Source of the DNA: CAZZKJ01 sp964654695 | GTDB taxonomy: Bacteria > Krumholzibacteriota > Krumholzibacteriia > WVZY01 | Assembly: GCA_964654695.1 (NCBI GenBank) | Contig: CAZZKJ010000004.1 | Span: forward strand, 49,854 to 113,853 | Reading direction: 5' to 3' | Length of the DNA stretch: 64,000 nt | Shown here: piece by piece, positions 36,118-45,258 of the stretch | How positions within the stretch are numbered: position 1 is the first letter of the stretch | Layout of the letters: each line of letters opens with the position of its first letter | The notes under the pieces: model-generated | What the model was told of the DNA's origin: nothing | What the model saw: the letters and a program-made list of their open reading frames with translations, nothing else | Database searches by the model: none | Made by a program: the position numbers and the translations under genes

Positions 36118-37851
36118 CTACATTTTCCGGCTCCGCTCAAGTGTGTTCTTCAGTTTCGACACAACGCGTTTCTCCTCTTTTTCCGAAAATGACAGGATCT
36201 CACGCAGGGCTATACCGATGTGAGGTATATATTGCTCTATATAAGAAGTTTTCTTTGCTTCCTCGCGGGCTTTTATACCTTTCCTGATGAATCTTCCAAG
36301 CTTTCTTCCACATTCCTGCAGAGCCAGCTTGATTTCCTTTATGATTTCCGGGTAATGGGCTAAAGCTTCCTTGCTTTCCGAGGTGAACGGCACCCAAACC
36401 GAAGCAATATGCACGATGATAACCATGGGCGCGCACGGGAGCGCCCCTCTGGATTGCTGGATATTATAACCTTTCCAGGCGATACCGATGACCGATTGGG
36501 TAATTGCGCATGCCGACTGCTGGTAGATCAGGGGAGTCCGGTTTGCAAATCTATTGAGCTTTATCGTTTCATCATCATCATGACCGGCACTACCGTACGC
36601 TATGGCGGCTTCTATCTGAAAGGGATTGCCGCGGTAAACCGCGGGCGGCCTCGTTGCGGCGGCAAAAAACTTTGCATCTGTTTCGCGGCTCAGGCTCTTG
36701 ATAAGAAGGTCTTCTCCTATGGAGGACAGGCAGTTTGTAGGCGGCTTCATAAGCCTGGCGCCGGAGAACGCATTCAAAAGAGCTTCGGCTTTTTCCCGGG
36801 ACAGTCTCTTGGGTGAGGTGGAAGATGACAACCCTGCCCGGTCGATAATTTCCTGCGAGCTTTTAGCACTAACCCGGGAAAACTCCGAGGTGAGAAATCC
36901 ACTTAAATTGCGGGACTTGGTCGTTTTCAACATGTCAATAAGCACGCCCAGTTCCACGCCGTGCGGGTGCGGTTTTATCGTTAAAGGTTCTTCGGGCAGC
37001 TTGTCGCTCAGGCGCTCGTAAACAACCTCTCCATCCTTCGGTCCCCTGTAGACCATGTGTACATGCGGGTTGGCGATGGCCACCTGCCGGATATATGCAT
37101 CAACCGAACGCTGTCCGCGCTTATATGACGCCAGCATTTCCATCTCGATCCTGGTTCCATGTTCTTTTTCCCAGGACACTTCTTTTTCCGATAGAATAAC
37201 AGGCGTATTGCTTTTGGTGTTGATCTGGAGTTCATATGTCCGTGCGGGTCTTCCGGCTCCGGTCTTCGAGACTATTCTCACCGGTTTCCCGGTTGTAAGC
37301 TGGGAGTACATCACCGCAGCGGAAATACCTATACCCTGCTGTCCTCTAGACTGCTTCAGAGAATGAAATTTCGAACCATAAAGAAGCTTGCCGAAAATTT
37401 TCGGCACCTGGGCTTTTACGATTCCGGGCCCTGAGTCTTCGACTATGCAGCAAAACCTGTTTTCTTCCAGTTCCTTTATCTCCACAAGGATGTCGGGAAG
37501 GATGTGCGCTTCTTCGCAGGCATCGAGGGAATTATCAACCGCTTCCTTGACGGCGGTCAGCAAGGCTTTTGGAAGACTGTCAAAACCAAGCAGGTGCCGG
37601 TTCTTGGCAAAAAACTCGCTTATGGAAATTTCTCTTTGCTTAAGAGCAATCGCCTGTGCCGTTCTGTGGGTATCTTGTGAAACAGCTGGTTTTTTGTTTT
37701 TCTTTGCCTGACCGGAATCATTTTCAGAATTAAAAAGAGGCAGATCATCAACTCTTCTTTTCGGTTTTCCGCTCTTTTTTACAAGCTTCTTGCCGGCTTT
37801 GACCACTACATTCTCCAAACTAAGCTGTGAAGCTGCCATGGAATAACCCAC
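36118..37851 (-). CDS. top6B: DNA topoisomerase VI subunit B
   Basis: A 577-residue GHKL ATPase subunit. ATP-site motifs: KEAVDNSLDACEEA near residue 104, VEDSGPGI near residue 138 and SRGQQGIGISA near residue 164; the transducer segment follows, with a conserved switch lysine region in the last third. The N-terminal ~70 residues are basic and low complexity (KLVKKSGKPKRR). ATP binding drives dimer closure around a DNA segment. Start is GTG at 37851; an ATG four codons later (37839) is equally possible. A strong terminator at 37963-37990 upstream isolates it from the preceding gene. Confidence 0.95.
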   Translation of the reverse strand: MGYSMAASQLSLENVVVKAGKKLVKKSGKPKRRVDDLPLFNSENDSGQAKKNKKPAVSQDTHRTAQAIALKQREISISEFFAKNRHLLGFDSLPKALLTAVKEAVDNSLDACEEAHILPDILVEIKELEENRFCCIVEDSGPGIVKAQVPKIFGKLLYGSKFHSLKQSRGQQGIGISAAVMYSQLTTGKPVRIVSKTGAGRPARTYELQINTKSNTPVILSEKEVSWEKEHGTRIEMEMLASYKRGQRSVDAYIRQVAIANPHVHMVYRGPKDGEVVYERLSDKLPEEPLTIKPHPHGVELGVLIDMLKTTKSRNLSGFLTSEFSRVSAKSSQEIIDRAGLSSSTSPKRLSREKAEALLNAFSGARLMKPPTNCLSSIGEDLLIKSLSRETDAKFFAAATRPPAVYRGNPFQIEAAIAYGSAGHDDDETIKLNRFANRTPLIYQQSACAITQSVIGIAWKGYNIQQSRGALPCAPMVIIVHIASVWVPFTSESKEALAHYPEIIKEIKLALQECGRKLGRFIRKGIKAREEAKKTSYIEQYIPHIGIALREILSFSEKEEKRVVSKLKNTLERSRKM

Positions 37852-37962
37852 TGATAATCGAGGATAAATCAGGGCAACCTAATCATAAACATTGTTCATT
37901 GACAAGCAAAATTATAGAGAATTTCAATAATGCGGAAGTAAACTGCCGCCCGGCAAACACTC

Positions 37963-37990
37963 AAAAAAAAGGGCGCCTAAGGCGCCCTTT
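37963..37990 (-). terminator. Intrinsic terminator
   Basis: On the minus strand AAAGGGCGCC-TTA-GGCGCCCTTT: a ten-pair stem with a three-base loop, running into eight T residues (37970-37963). It ends the structured RNA / lipoprotein transcript before top6B. Confidence 0.9.
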
Positions 37991-38131
37991 GCAAAGGGTA
38001 AAAACTTGGGGAGGTCAGAACTGCTTTAGGTTCCGAATAAGGAGAGCTTTTAGCCCGGCTGCATCCAATAAAACCCTCCAAACACACCCCCCCAAAACTG
38101 TTCACCCGTGATGCCGCTTAAGTTTTTACCC
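37963..38131 (-). ncRNA. Structured RNA element of unknown type ending in a terminator
   Basis: Transcribed on the minus strand from 38131. An outer 12-bp perfect helix joins 38120-38131 with 37996-38007. Inside it, GGGGGGGT (38093-38086) pairs with ACCTCCCC (38015-38008), and GGAGGGTTTT (38079-38070) pairs with AAAGCTCTCC (38050-38041). In the last two helices, three positions are G-U pairs on the minus strand but A-C mismatches on the plus strand, and the terminator T-run is also on the minus strand, so the orientation is well supported. It does not match any riboswitch or housekeeping RNA I know. It may be an independent small RNA or the 3' part of the lipoprotein message. Confidence 0.6.
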
Positions 38132-38158
38132 TCACTGCCAAACAAGCATTTCAATAAT

Positions 38159-38716
38159 TTAATTAACGTCCAGTGAATCTTCTGGAGAAGAATGTTCGTC
38201 TTCGTTCTCTACCTCGATTTCTACCGCATTGACGGTATCGGTCACTACAACAAATCCATGAACTTCGACCCGCATACCTACCAATAAATCGCTAAAATCA
38301 AGATGAATATCTTCTTCTCTTTCTATCTTCGTGGAATCATTTACAAGTACCGTGGTGCCGAAAACAACCAGGCTTGACGACGATTTGCTTTCGATGAATC
38401 CCTCGAGCTCCATAAAATTATCATCATGATCGTCGATAATATCGTCCCCGTCCAAGTCTTCTTCATCGTCATCCAAAATTCCGTCGTTATCGTCATCAGA
38501 ATCCAGGTCATCAGGGATTCCATCGTTATCATCATCGGTATCTATAATATCAATAATGCCGTCGCCGTCGGTGTCTCTTTGCGATGCCATGATTTTATAA
38601 CCAGCCTGGCCGCCTTGTGACGAACCCGTTATCGAATCGGTTCCGCATGAAGCAAGCAGGATGCTGGCTATAAAGGCCGCGAGGATTGTAAAAAACAACA
38701 TTGCTTTGGTTTTCAT
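38159..38716 (-). CDS. Lipoprotein with thrombospondin type-3-like Ca repeats and DUF5666-like domain
   Basis: A 185-residue protein with a lipobox (ILLASC). Residues about 48-100 are an acidic repeat of the D-x-D-x-D-G-I-x-D type, as in DTDGDGIIDIIDTDDDNDG, expected to bind Ca2+. The C-terminal part (GFIESKSSSSLVVFGTTVLVN, then VGMRVEVHGFV) resembles the small beta-barrel DUF5666 domain. It should be anchored in the outer or inner membrane facing the periplasm or exterior. GGGAG precedes the ATG. The function is unknown. Confidence 0.85.
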   Translation of the reverse strand: MKTKAMLFFTILAAFIASILLASCGTDSITGSSQGGQAGYKIMASQRDTDGDGIIDIIDTDDDNDGIPDDLDSDDDNDGILDDDEEDLDGDDIIDDHDDNFMELEGFIESKSSSSLVVFGTTVLVNDSTKIEREEDIHLDFSDLLVGMRVEVHGFVVVTDTVNAVEIEVENEDEHSSPEDSLDVN

Positions 38717-39007
38717 ATCAAATCTCCCTAAGTAGAATTAAGCCGGATGACCTCGTCTATGGCAATAAAGAGACCAGAAAAGACCACCTTGCATAACTCT
38801 TTATTATTAAGCATAATAACCAGATTCATTGCATTATGGGTTCCCGATTACCCTCAATTATCCGCCGAGATTAAATCCCGGGAGACGCCATCAACTTTGT
38901 AACTTATTATAATAAAATATTATACACGGTGGCGAAAATTCGCCTCCCGATTGGCAGGTTTTCGCCGGTCCCGGAGGATCAGCTGGTTTTCCGAGTGCCG
39001 GGGGGGG
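38717..39007. other. Intergenic region with AT-rich core
   Basis: About 290 bp between two minus-strand genes. A hairpin GGCGA-ATTT-TCGCC (38934-38947) lies downstream of the barrel gene without a clean T-run, and two TATAAT-like hexamers sit in an AT-rich stretch around 38905-38930 that could serve the lipoprotein gene. No -35 partner was convincing. Confidence 0.35.
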
Positions 39008-40156
39008 TCAAAAAACGAATTTGGCGCCCGCCCCAACTGATGAAATCTCATAATCATGATCGGGGTCATTGGTGTTGTTGTTCTCGTAGCGGTAATACAG
39101 AACCAGCGAAGCCCGTGCGGCGGCTTTTAATTGAAGGGAAATCTGGGCAATGGAAGTACTATCGAGTCTCTGCGGTTTGCCGGGCCGCTCGGACACTTTT
39201 TCGGCGCTGTAGCGCTTCTGAAATAAACCGAAAGTATCGACAAATACGCGGCCGCTCAGTTTGGATACAAAAGAAAGTATCAGGAGATGCTTGCGGTAAT
39301 TATAATCAGTATCATCCAGAAAGCGGAGGCTCTGCAGTATTCCATCGGTGATTTCTTCTCCGCTTTCGTGCTGTTCTTCAAGGTCTCCTCCCGGTTCGAA
39401 GATTATATCCATAGTATCTCGCTGATATAAATATTTACCCATGAGTACAAAGTTGCTTCGCATGAAATAACGGACGGATATGTCGGCCCAAGTCCTCCAG
39501 CCGCCAACATGGCGGGGGAAAACAAACTCGACACTCTGATAATCCCTTTCGGCGAGCAGCCCTATATGCAGCCTTGTAGTGGGATCTACAAGAGCGGCAA
39601 TTGCGGCACCGTTGGCCCTGGCATTGAACAGGTTGCGTCTTGGCTTGTTCCGGAAAAGGTTCCGGTAGTGCAATTCAAGTTTAATTTTGGAAGTTATACC
39701 GCGCTTGATTTTCAATCGAAAAGAATTGTAAATCTGGTCTCTTCCCTCGCGGTTGGGATAAAAAGTGTAACGGTACTTGTCGCCGGCGCTCAAAACGAAA
39801 CTTTTTCCTATTTTTTTCTTTGCATCAGACGTAAGGAACAGTTCGCCGCGGGCCCACCTTTGAGAATCCCTGAATTTTATATAATAGGGCTTGGCGTTGA
39901 AATGCGCCTGGAATGATCCCGGGGCCGATGCTTCGATCCCCAGCCCGCCGTAAAAAAGCATTTTCGTGTCGCCTTCGACTCTCTCTCCCTGCACGGAATT
40001 GTCGGAGGAGTTCCGCCCGACGTTGGAATCATAAGCTCCAAGAAGGCTTATGTATTTGTCCGTCAGATCAAAACCCGCCCCTGCCGGCTCTACAGCCGAC
40101 ACCGCAGCAAACACGCAGCAAATTATTTTCATTAGCCGTTTCAATCGTCTATTCAT
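39008..40156 (-). CDS. Putative outer-membrane beta-barrel protein
   Basis: A 382-residue exported protein (signal IICCVFAAVSAVEPAGA) rich in alternating amphipathic strands, such as GSFQAHFNAKPYYIKF, KIKLELHYRNLF and ASLVLYYRYENN, and ending in a terminal Phe (GAGAKFVF), as outer-membrane barrels do. GGGGAG stands seven bases before the ATG. It overlaps the coiled-coil lipoprotein gene upstream by eight bases and is the last gene of the sensor kinase, NtrC regulator, lipoprotein, barrel operon. No substrate can be inferred. Confidence 0.78.
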   Translation of the reverse strand: MNRRLKRLMKIICCVFAAVSAVEPAGAGFDLTDKYISLLGAYDSNVGRNSSDNSVQGERVEGDTKMLFYGGLGIEASAPGSFQAHFNAKPYYIKFRDSQRWARGELFLTSDAKKKIGKSFVLSAGDKYRYTFYPNREGRDQIYNSFRLKIKRGITSKIKLELHYRNLFRNKPRRNLFNARANGAAIAALVDPTTRLHIGLLAERDYQSVEFVFPRHVGGWRTWADISVRYFMRSNFVLMGKYLYQRDTMDIIFEPGGDLEEQHESGEEITDGILQSLRFLDDTDYNYRKHLLILSFVSKLSGRVFVDTFGLFQKRYSAEKVSERPGKPQRLDSTSIAQISLQLKAAARASLVLYYRYENNNTNDPDHDYEISSVGAGAKFVF

Positions 40157-41051
40157 TTAACGTCTCCCCATTATTGCGGTGTTCCATAAAGAAAACATAT
40201 TTCCTGTAATAAGCAATCGCTTCCTCCGCTTTTTTCAGACCATCTTCAATACCTGATGCGTCCTTTTTGAGAACATTTATCTCAAATGCCAGTTCCTCCT
40301 TGTCAAAATCGCCAAAGAAAGAACCACCCTGTACACCCGCTTCTTCGGCTTCGTCCAGTAGTGAAAGCAAATCACTCTTTTGTTTGATGATCCCTTTCAT
40401 TTCATCGAGGTTCTCCGCAAGGGCTGCGCTGTCCCTGGATGCCTTATCCATCATGTCCAGCACCATGTCCTTGAAAAGAAAGCCGTCCTCCTCCGAGTTC
40501 ATGTAATCGGCCAGCATGGTTTCGGAAAATACCGGATATTCCATTTCCCGTCTTTTTCGGTCGATTTGTTTTAGTTTGCTTTCCAATTGCCCCAGGTCTT
40601 CCATTGCGGACCGCGCCTTATCGAAGCTGCCTTCCTTGAGGAGAACAAACAGATTTTGCCACCCTTTTTTGAGCATCAGGCGTAAACATATTTGCATTCG
40701 GTTTTTCTGAACTGAGGCGCCAGTTTCAACGGCGGCTTTTTCCCGGTGTAGATTATTCATATCGTCCGATAAAGCGCGGAATTTTCTTAGAAGATTCTCC
40801 AACCTGAAGCGCTTGATCGGGTTGGACCTGTTGTTAATGTTTGCCCTATCCTTTTCAATTTTTAGAGCCAGATCATTCAAAGCAGTTGATTTCGTCTCCA
40901 GATCCACTTCCATTTTTTCAAGAGTGGAGTAGGTAATTTTCATTTCATTTTGCAGGGAATCAATTTCAGCAACAGAACAGGCGGAAAGGGCTCCTGGAAC
41001 AAGAACCGGCGCAAGAATGAAAAGTGCTGATAGAAAACTTCTAGTCATCAT
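40149..41051 (-). CDS. Coiled-coil lipoprotein
   Basis: A 300-residue protein with signal and lipobox (VPGALSAC). Nearly all the remainder is charged coiled coil, for example EMKITYSTLEKMEVDLETKS and ALNDLALKIEKDR, with no catalytic motif. It overlaps the response regulator stop by 11 bases and the barrel start by eight bases, so the three are translationally coupled. It may form a periplasmic rod or sensor accessory for the barrel protein. Confidence 0.78.
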   Translation of the reverse strand: MMTRSFLSALFILAPVLVPGALSACSVAEIDSLQNEMKITYSTLEKMEVDLETKSTALNDLALKIEKDRANINNRSNPIKRFRLENLLRKFRALSDDMNNLHREKAAVETGASVQKNRMQICLRLMLKKGWQNLFVLLKEGSFDKARSAMEDLGQLESKLKQIDRKRREMEYPVFSETMLADYMNSEEDGFLFKDMVLDMMDKASRDSAALAENLDEMKGIIKQKSDLLSLLDEAEEAGVQGGSFFGDFDKEELAFEINVLKKDASGIEDGLKKAEEAIAYYRKYVFFMEHRNNGETLNE

Positions 41052-42411
41052 GTAGGGAATATTTCTGAATTTTGTAACGCAAGGTGCTTCTGCTCATCCC
41101 CAGCATATCCGCGGCTTTAGAAGCGTTGTTCCCGCAGGCCGTCATGGCTTCGGCAACAAGCCTTTTTTCATATTCGTCGACTTTGCTGGATAAATCCGCA
41201 TTTTTCGATCTCGGCCCTTCCTGCGTTTTATTATAAAAAGGTAGGGCGGTTTCATCTATCCATTCGTTTTCGCTTAATACCACTCCACGTTCCACTATAT
41301 TTTCGAGTTCTCTAATGTTTCCAGGCCAGTCATACTGGATGAGGGCCGTCCTTGCCGCTTCAGTGAATCCGTGAATTTTCTTATGATTCTGGTCTGCATA
41401 GCGCTTGATAAAAGATTCGAGAAGAATCGAAATGTCCCCTTTTCTCTCGCGCAGGGGCGGGAGATTTATGGGAACGACATTCAAGCGGTAGAACAGATCC
41501 TCCCGAAACTTTCCCTCTCCTACCAGGCCATCCAGATTCTTGTTGGACGCTGCCACGACCCTTACATCGATATGTACCACATCCACACCTCCCACCCTCT
41601 CGAATTCGCGCTCCTGAAGCACTCTCAATAGCTTTGCCTGAGAGGATACCGTCAGCTCAGCTATCTCATCGAGGAATATCGTCCCTCCATCGGACAGCTC
41701 GAAGCGTCCCAGTTTTCTGGCGTGGGCTCCCGTGAAAGCGCCCTTTTCATGACCGAACAATTCGCTTTCTAAAAGTGTTTCCGCAAACGCCGCGCAGTTC
41801 ACCCTTATAAAAGGCTTATTGCGCCTTGGGCTCATATAGTGTATGGCGCGGGCAATAAGTTCCTTGCCTGTTCCCGTTTCTCCCAGAATCAAGACCGCCG
41901 CCGTGCTGTTCGCAAGCTGGTCCATGCTTTTCTTAATCGATATCATTTGCGGCGATTCGCCGATGATACCGTCGGGATCGTAATAACCTCTGACTTCTTT
42001 TCGCAGAATCTCCGCTTCATCGCTCAATATTTTTAATTCCTGGCGCAAAGAGTGCTGCTCTACTGCCTTTTTGACTTTAACTACTATCTCATCGGCCGGA
42101 AACGGTTTGGTCAAGAAATCAAAAGCCCCCAGCTTCATGGCTTCAACAGCAATATCCACAGTGCCATATGCCGTGATTACAATAACCGGAGTAGAAATCT
42201 TCATCTCTCCCATTTTTTTCAACATATCCAGTCCGGAGATATCGGGAAGCCGAAGGTCGGTTAACAATACGGCAAAATTCTCCCTCGCCAGCATTTTGAG
42301 CGCGGCTTCTCCGGATTCACTCGGGGTTACCGAATACGATTCCCGGACCAGAGTTTCGGTCATGCCTTCCAGCAGACTCTTGTTGTCATCCACGATCAGA
42401 ATTTTGTGCAT
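41041..42411 (-). CDS. Sigma-54-dependent response regulator (NtrC family)
   Basis: A 456-residue activator: receiver domain with LLTDLRLPD (phospho-acceptor Asp near residue 52), AAA+ domain with Walker A GETGTGKE near residue 171, GAFTGA loop at GHEKGAFTGAHAR near residue 222, Walker B GGTIFLDEIAEL near residue 241, and a Fis-type helix-turn-helix at the C-terminus (NNASKAADMLGMSRSTLRYKI). All residues needed to contact and remodel sigma-54 are present. It follows its sensor kinase by 30 bp. Targets are unknown; the pilin promoter candidate at 30912 is one possibility. Confidence 0.95.
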   Translation of the reverse strand: MHKILIVDDNKSLLEGMTETLVRESYSVTPSESGEAALKMLARENFAVLLTDLRLPDISGLDMLKKMGEMKISTPVIVITAYGTVDIAVEAMKLGAFDFLTKPFPADEIVVKVKKAVEQHSLRQELKILSDEAEILRKEVRGYYDPDGIIGESPQMISIKKSMDQLANSTAAVLILGETGTGKELIARAIHYMSPRRNKPFIRVNCAAFAETLLESELFGHEKGAFTGAHARKLGRFELSDGGTIFLDEIAELTVSSQAKLLRVLQEREFERVGGVDVVHIDVRVVAASNKNLDGLVGEGKFREDLFYRLNVVPINLPPLRERKGDISILLESFIKRYADQNHKKIHGFTEAARTALIQYDWPGNIRELENIVERGVVLSENEWIDETALPFYNKTQEGPRSKNADLSSKVDEYEKRLVAEAMTACGNNASKAADMLGMSRSTLRYKIQKYSLHDD

Positions 42412-42441
42412 AGCGCTTTACCCCTGCATCAAAATCAGTTT

Positions 42442-44358
42442 TTAAAGCTGTTCCGCCGCGATCGGCAAACGCACTGAAATCGTAGTACCGCCGTTCACCG
42501 ATGAAACCACTTCGATACGGCCCCCGTGATTATCCACAATCCTCTGGGCCAGAGGCATGCCCAACCCCGTACCCTGGACTTTTGTTGTAAAAAACGGAGT
42601 GAACATTTTGGCGATCGTCTCCGAATCCATCCCGATTCCGCTGTCCTTAACATCAACTATGACCTCTTCCGGCAAAATCGCGCTGTCGATAATTTTTCCC
42701 GTTTGTACGCCGCCTCCCGGCGAATTCCGGACGCGCATGCCGATTTCGAGTGCTCCTCCCGATGACATGGCTTCGCACGCATTTATAAACAAGTTCAAGA
42801 ACAGCTGCATCAGTTGGTTTCTATCAGCTGCAACTTTTAATCGATCATATTGGCCGAGTTTTTCCTTTATAACAATATTATCCAGGTAATCTTCTTTTCT
42901 TGCAAACAGAATGGCATCTCTGATCAGATCTACCAGCTTGAATTCCGCACGGTTGGTTTTTGACGGAGCAGAGTACTGCAGGAATTCGTCGATTATCGAA
43001 TTCAATCTGGATATTTCAGAAGAGATCTTTGCCAGAAATTCCTGCCGTTTATCCGGGCTGATGTTCCTGCGAGCCAGCAGGTCTATGTAGATTTTCATAC
43101 TGCCGAGTGGATTACGAACTTCGTGGGCTACGTGTGCGGCCAATTCGCCGATTGCTGCGAGCGTTTCCTTTCGCTTGATTTCATCCTGCAGGCGCTCCAG
43201 CTCCGTATGGTCCGTTAATACTATGTTCGCTGCTATCGCACCTTCGTTTACGGCTTCGGAAGCGGAACAGGATACTCCCAGATAAAAATGCCGTCCTGAA
43301 GGATTAACGTATTCCATGGGGCTTTCTCTTATTACTTTTTTTTCGACCAGACTGCCCGTCAAAATATCTCGAAAAGCCTCTAAAGCCGTCGCCCGATCAA
43401 AAGGCTGATTCTCGATCTCTTTTGGTTCGATATCGAAAATCCTGCAGGCTTCAGCATTGCATACCGCTACCTTGCCTTCCGTATCTATAGATACGATCCC
43501 GGTCGCAATGCTTCCAAGAATTGTCTCTGCATACAGGCGAACTTCCTCTGCGGCTCTTGCTTCTTTTTTATAAAGATTCCTGAGCTTTTCTTCGTTGCTC
43601 TGAATGCTTTCCGCCATCTCGTTGAAAGCGGACATGAGAAATCCGAGCTCATCGCGCCTTGGTTTCTCATCGGCCCTGCTGTACTTGCCTTCCTTGATAT
43701 CGCGTGTCGCGGCCGCCAATCTCATGAGTGGAGTGGCAACAAACCTCGACAGAAAGAAGGCCAGGACCAGAACGGCTACGAAACTTATAGCGGTAACTAC
43801 AAAGATTAGATTTCTAAAAGTCTCCAATTCGCCGAGAAATGCTGCGCTGGCTTCCGCAACCAAAACACTGACTACTTTACCCTCGGAAGTCTGAACCGGC
43901 GCATATCCCGATTTGTAAAGCCTGCCGTCGGCGCCTCTGTACACCGGCGAAGCAGTAGCAACTTTCGACAGCGCTTGTTCCATTTCCACCCCTGCCGCTT
44001 TTAAAATATATACAGGATCTCCGATGACAAGTTCACCCCCCGCGTCCGCGATAGTCTTCCTGCCGGCATCAACGAGTATCACTTTGTTCAGATTAAAGGC
44101 ATTTTTTGCTCTGGAGAGCCTGGCTTGAACATTCCTGAACGTTCTCGTCTTTTCATCTCCCGGCTCCAGCCTTATAATGTAATCACCCTTGATGCCCGAG
44201 GCAATGAACTCCGACACCCCCGAGAGTTTCTCACCCAGATCGTCGTCCAGGTAATTTCTGGCAAAACCGTAAAATATCCAAAAACAAAGATTGATGGCTA
44301 TCAAGAAAGCTATCATGTACAGCAGAAGCCGCGTTCTTATGCTGGCTGAGGGTCTCAT
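42442..44358 (-). CDS. Membrane sensor histidine kinase (HAMP-PAS-HisKA-HATPase)
   Basis: A 638-residue kinase: TM1 LLLYMIAFLIAINLCFWIF near residue 10, a periplasmic sensor of about 145 residues, TM2 near residue 185-205, HAMP, a PAS region starting near residue 275, H-box HVAHEVRNPLGSMK near residue 410, N-box LFINACEAMSSGG, G1 DSGIGMD and G2 GTGLGMPLAQRI. It should phosphorylate the NtrC-type regulator immediately downstream. The sensory region resembles cache-like periplasmic domains but the ligand is unknown. Confidence 0.94.
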   Translation of the reverse strand: MRPSASIRTRLLLYMIAFLIAINLCFWIFYGFARNYLDDDLGEKLSGVSEFIASGIKGDYIIRLEPGDEKTRTFRNVQARLSRAKNAFNLNKVILVDAGRKTIADAGGELVIGDPVYILKAAGVEMEQALSKVATASPVYRGADGRLYKSGYAPVQTSEGKVVSVLVAEASAAFLGELETFRNLIFVVTAISFVAVLVLAFFLSRFVATPLMRLAAATRDIKEGKYSRADEKPRRDELGFLMSAFNEMAESIQSNEEKLRNLYKKEARAAEEVRLYAETILGSIATGIVSIDTEGKVAVCNAEACRIFDIEPKEIENQPFDRATALEAFRDILTGSLVEKKVIRESPMEYVNPSGRHFYLGVSCSASEAVNEGAIAANIVLTDHTELERLQDEIKRKETLAAIGELAAHVAHEVRNPLGSMKIYIDLLARRNISPDKRQEFLAKISSEISRLNSIIDEFLQYSAPSKTNRAEFKLVDLIRDAILFARKEDYLDNIVIKEKLGQYDRLKVAADRNQLMQLFLNLFINACEAMSSGGALEIGMRVRNSPGGGVQTGKIIDSAILPEEVIVDVKDSGIGMDSETIAKMFTPFFTTKVQGTGLGMPLAQRIVDNHGGRIEVVSSVNGGTTISVRLPIAAEQL

Positions 44359-44746
44359 ATTTCAGCATAATATAAGAAAGATTCCATGCCCGCAATGAGC
44401 TTCATCCCTCCATCCGGGCTTTGCAAATTGAATTCCTTTTCTTGCAATTAGCCATGCGCAGACGCGCCGTCGGGGAACACAAACCTGCTTTCACCTGGCA
44501 CCCATTGGAATGTTCCGCCGGCGGGGCATTTCTAATCATATTACTTGTTTAATCTTATGCAGTTACTGGAATCCGTATGAGAAAAATAACAACATCGTTA
44601 ATATACTTTCACAAAGCGCTGAAACCGAGTTCAGGGTATGAATATTGCTCGAATTGGGAGGATTTGATGCCGTAGCCGAGGAATGCTTTTAAGCCCGCAA
44701 ACTGAACACAAAAAAAAACCACTAAATTCCATGAGAGGTCTATGAA
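44359..44746. other. Divergent intergenic region before the minor pilin operon
   Basis: About 388 bp. It contains a palindrome CCGCCGGCGG (44515-44524) and a TGGCAC (44496-44501) that lacks a correctly spaced -12 partner. Short AT-rich segments near 44600 could hold a promoter, but none is clear. The ribosome site of fimT (GAGAGG) is at the right end. Confidence 0.35.
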
Positions 44747-45226
44747 ATGAAATTTAAATCTCAAGCAGGGGTCAACTTAACGGAACTTATGGTCATAATA
44801 TCCATCATGGGAATTCTTATGGCTATTTCTATTCCCGCCTTTGTAAAGAGAAACAATACCCAACAGCTGCAGGTAGCCACGAACCTGATATCAAATAAGC
44901 TGCTGTTGGCGCGGCAGAAAGCAATTGCCAGCAAAAAGCGTTACAGGCTCGAATACAGCGCTTCGACCAATGCGTTTCGAATCCTCCGGCAGGAAGCGCC
45001 GGGTACGTGGATACTCGATCCACCGAATAATGAATACGACTTCCCTCCGGGCGTTTTCCTGAGTTCAACCAGCACGCCTTCGGATGGTTCCATTGAAATA
45101 GAGCCGAGGGGCACGATCCTTCTCGAAGATTTGCCGGTAGCAATCAAACTCCAGGACAGAAATAACGTGCTCAAAAGCATTCGGGTGTCCCGATCGGGGA
45201 TGGTGCAGGAGTTTTCCCACTGGTAG
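44747..45226 (+). CDS. fimT: Minor pseudopilin, FimT/GspH type
   Basis: A 159-residue pseudopilin. The prepilin site is KFKSQAGVNLTELMVIISIMGILMAISIP: Gly-1, a non-aromatic Val at +1 and Glu+5. The soluble part matches the FimT/GspH layout (LISNKLLLARQKAIASKKRYRLEY; later a PRGTILLED turn) ending in SRSGMVQEF. It is first in the operon FimT, PilV, PilW, PilX, which builds the priming tip of the type IV pilus. Confidence 0.9.
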   Translation: MKFKSQAGVNLTELMVIISIMGILMAISIPAFVKRNNTQQLQVATNLISNKLLLARQKAIASKKRYRLEYSASTNAFRILRQEAPGTWILDPPNNEYDFPPGVFLSSTSTPSDGSIEIEPRGTILLEDLPVAIKLQDRNNVLKSIRVSRSGMVQEFSHW

Positions 45227-45258
45227 AGCCGGATCAAAAGGAAAGCGAGAATATAATC

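Noticed and set aside
44496..44524. Sigma-54 promoter before the minor pilin operon
   Set aside because: TGGCAC is followed by TTGG at the wrong spacing, so there is no proper -12 element.
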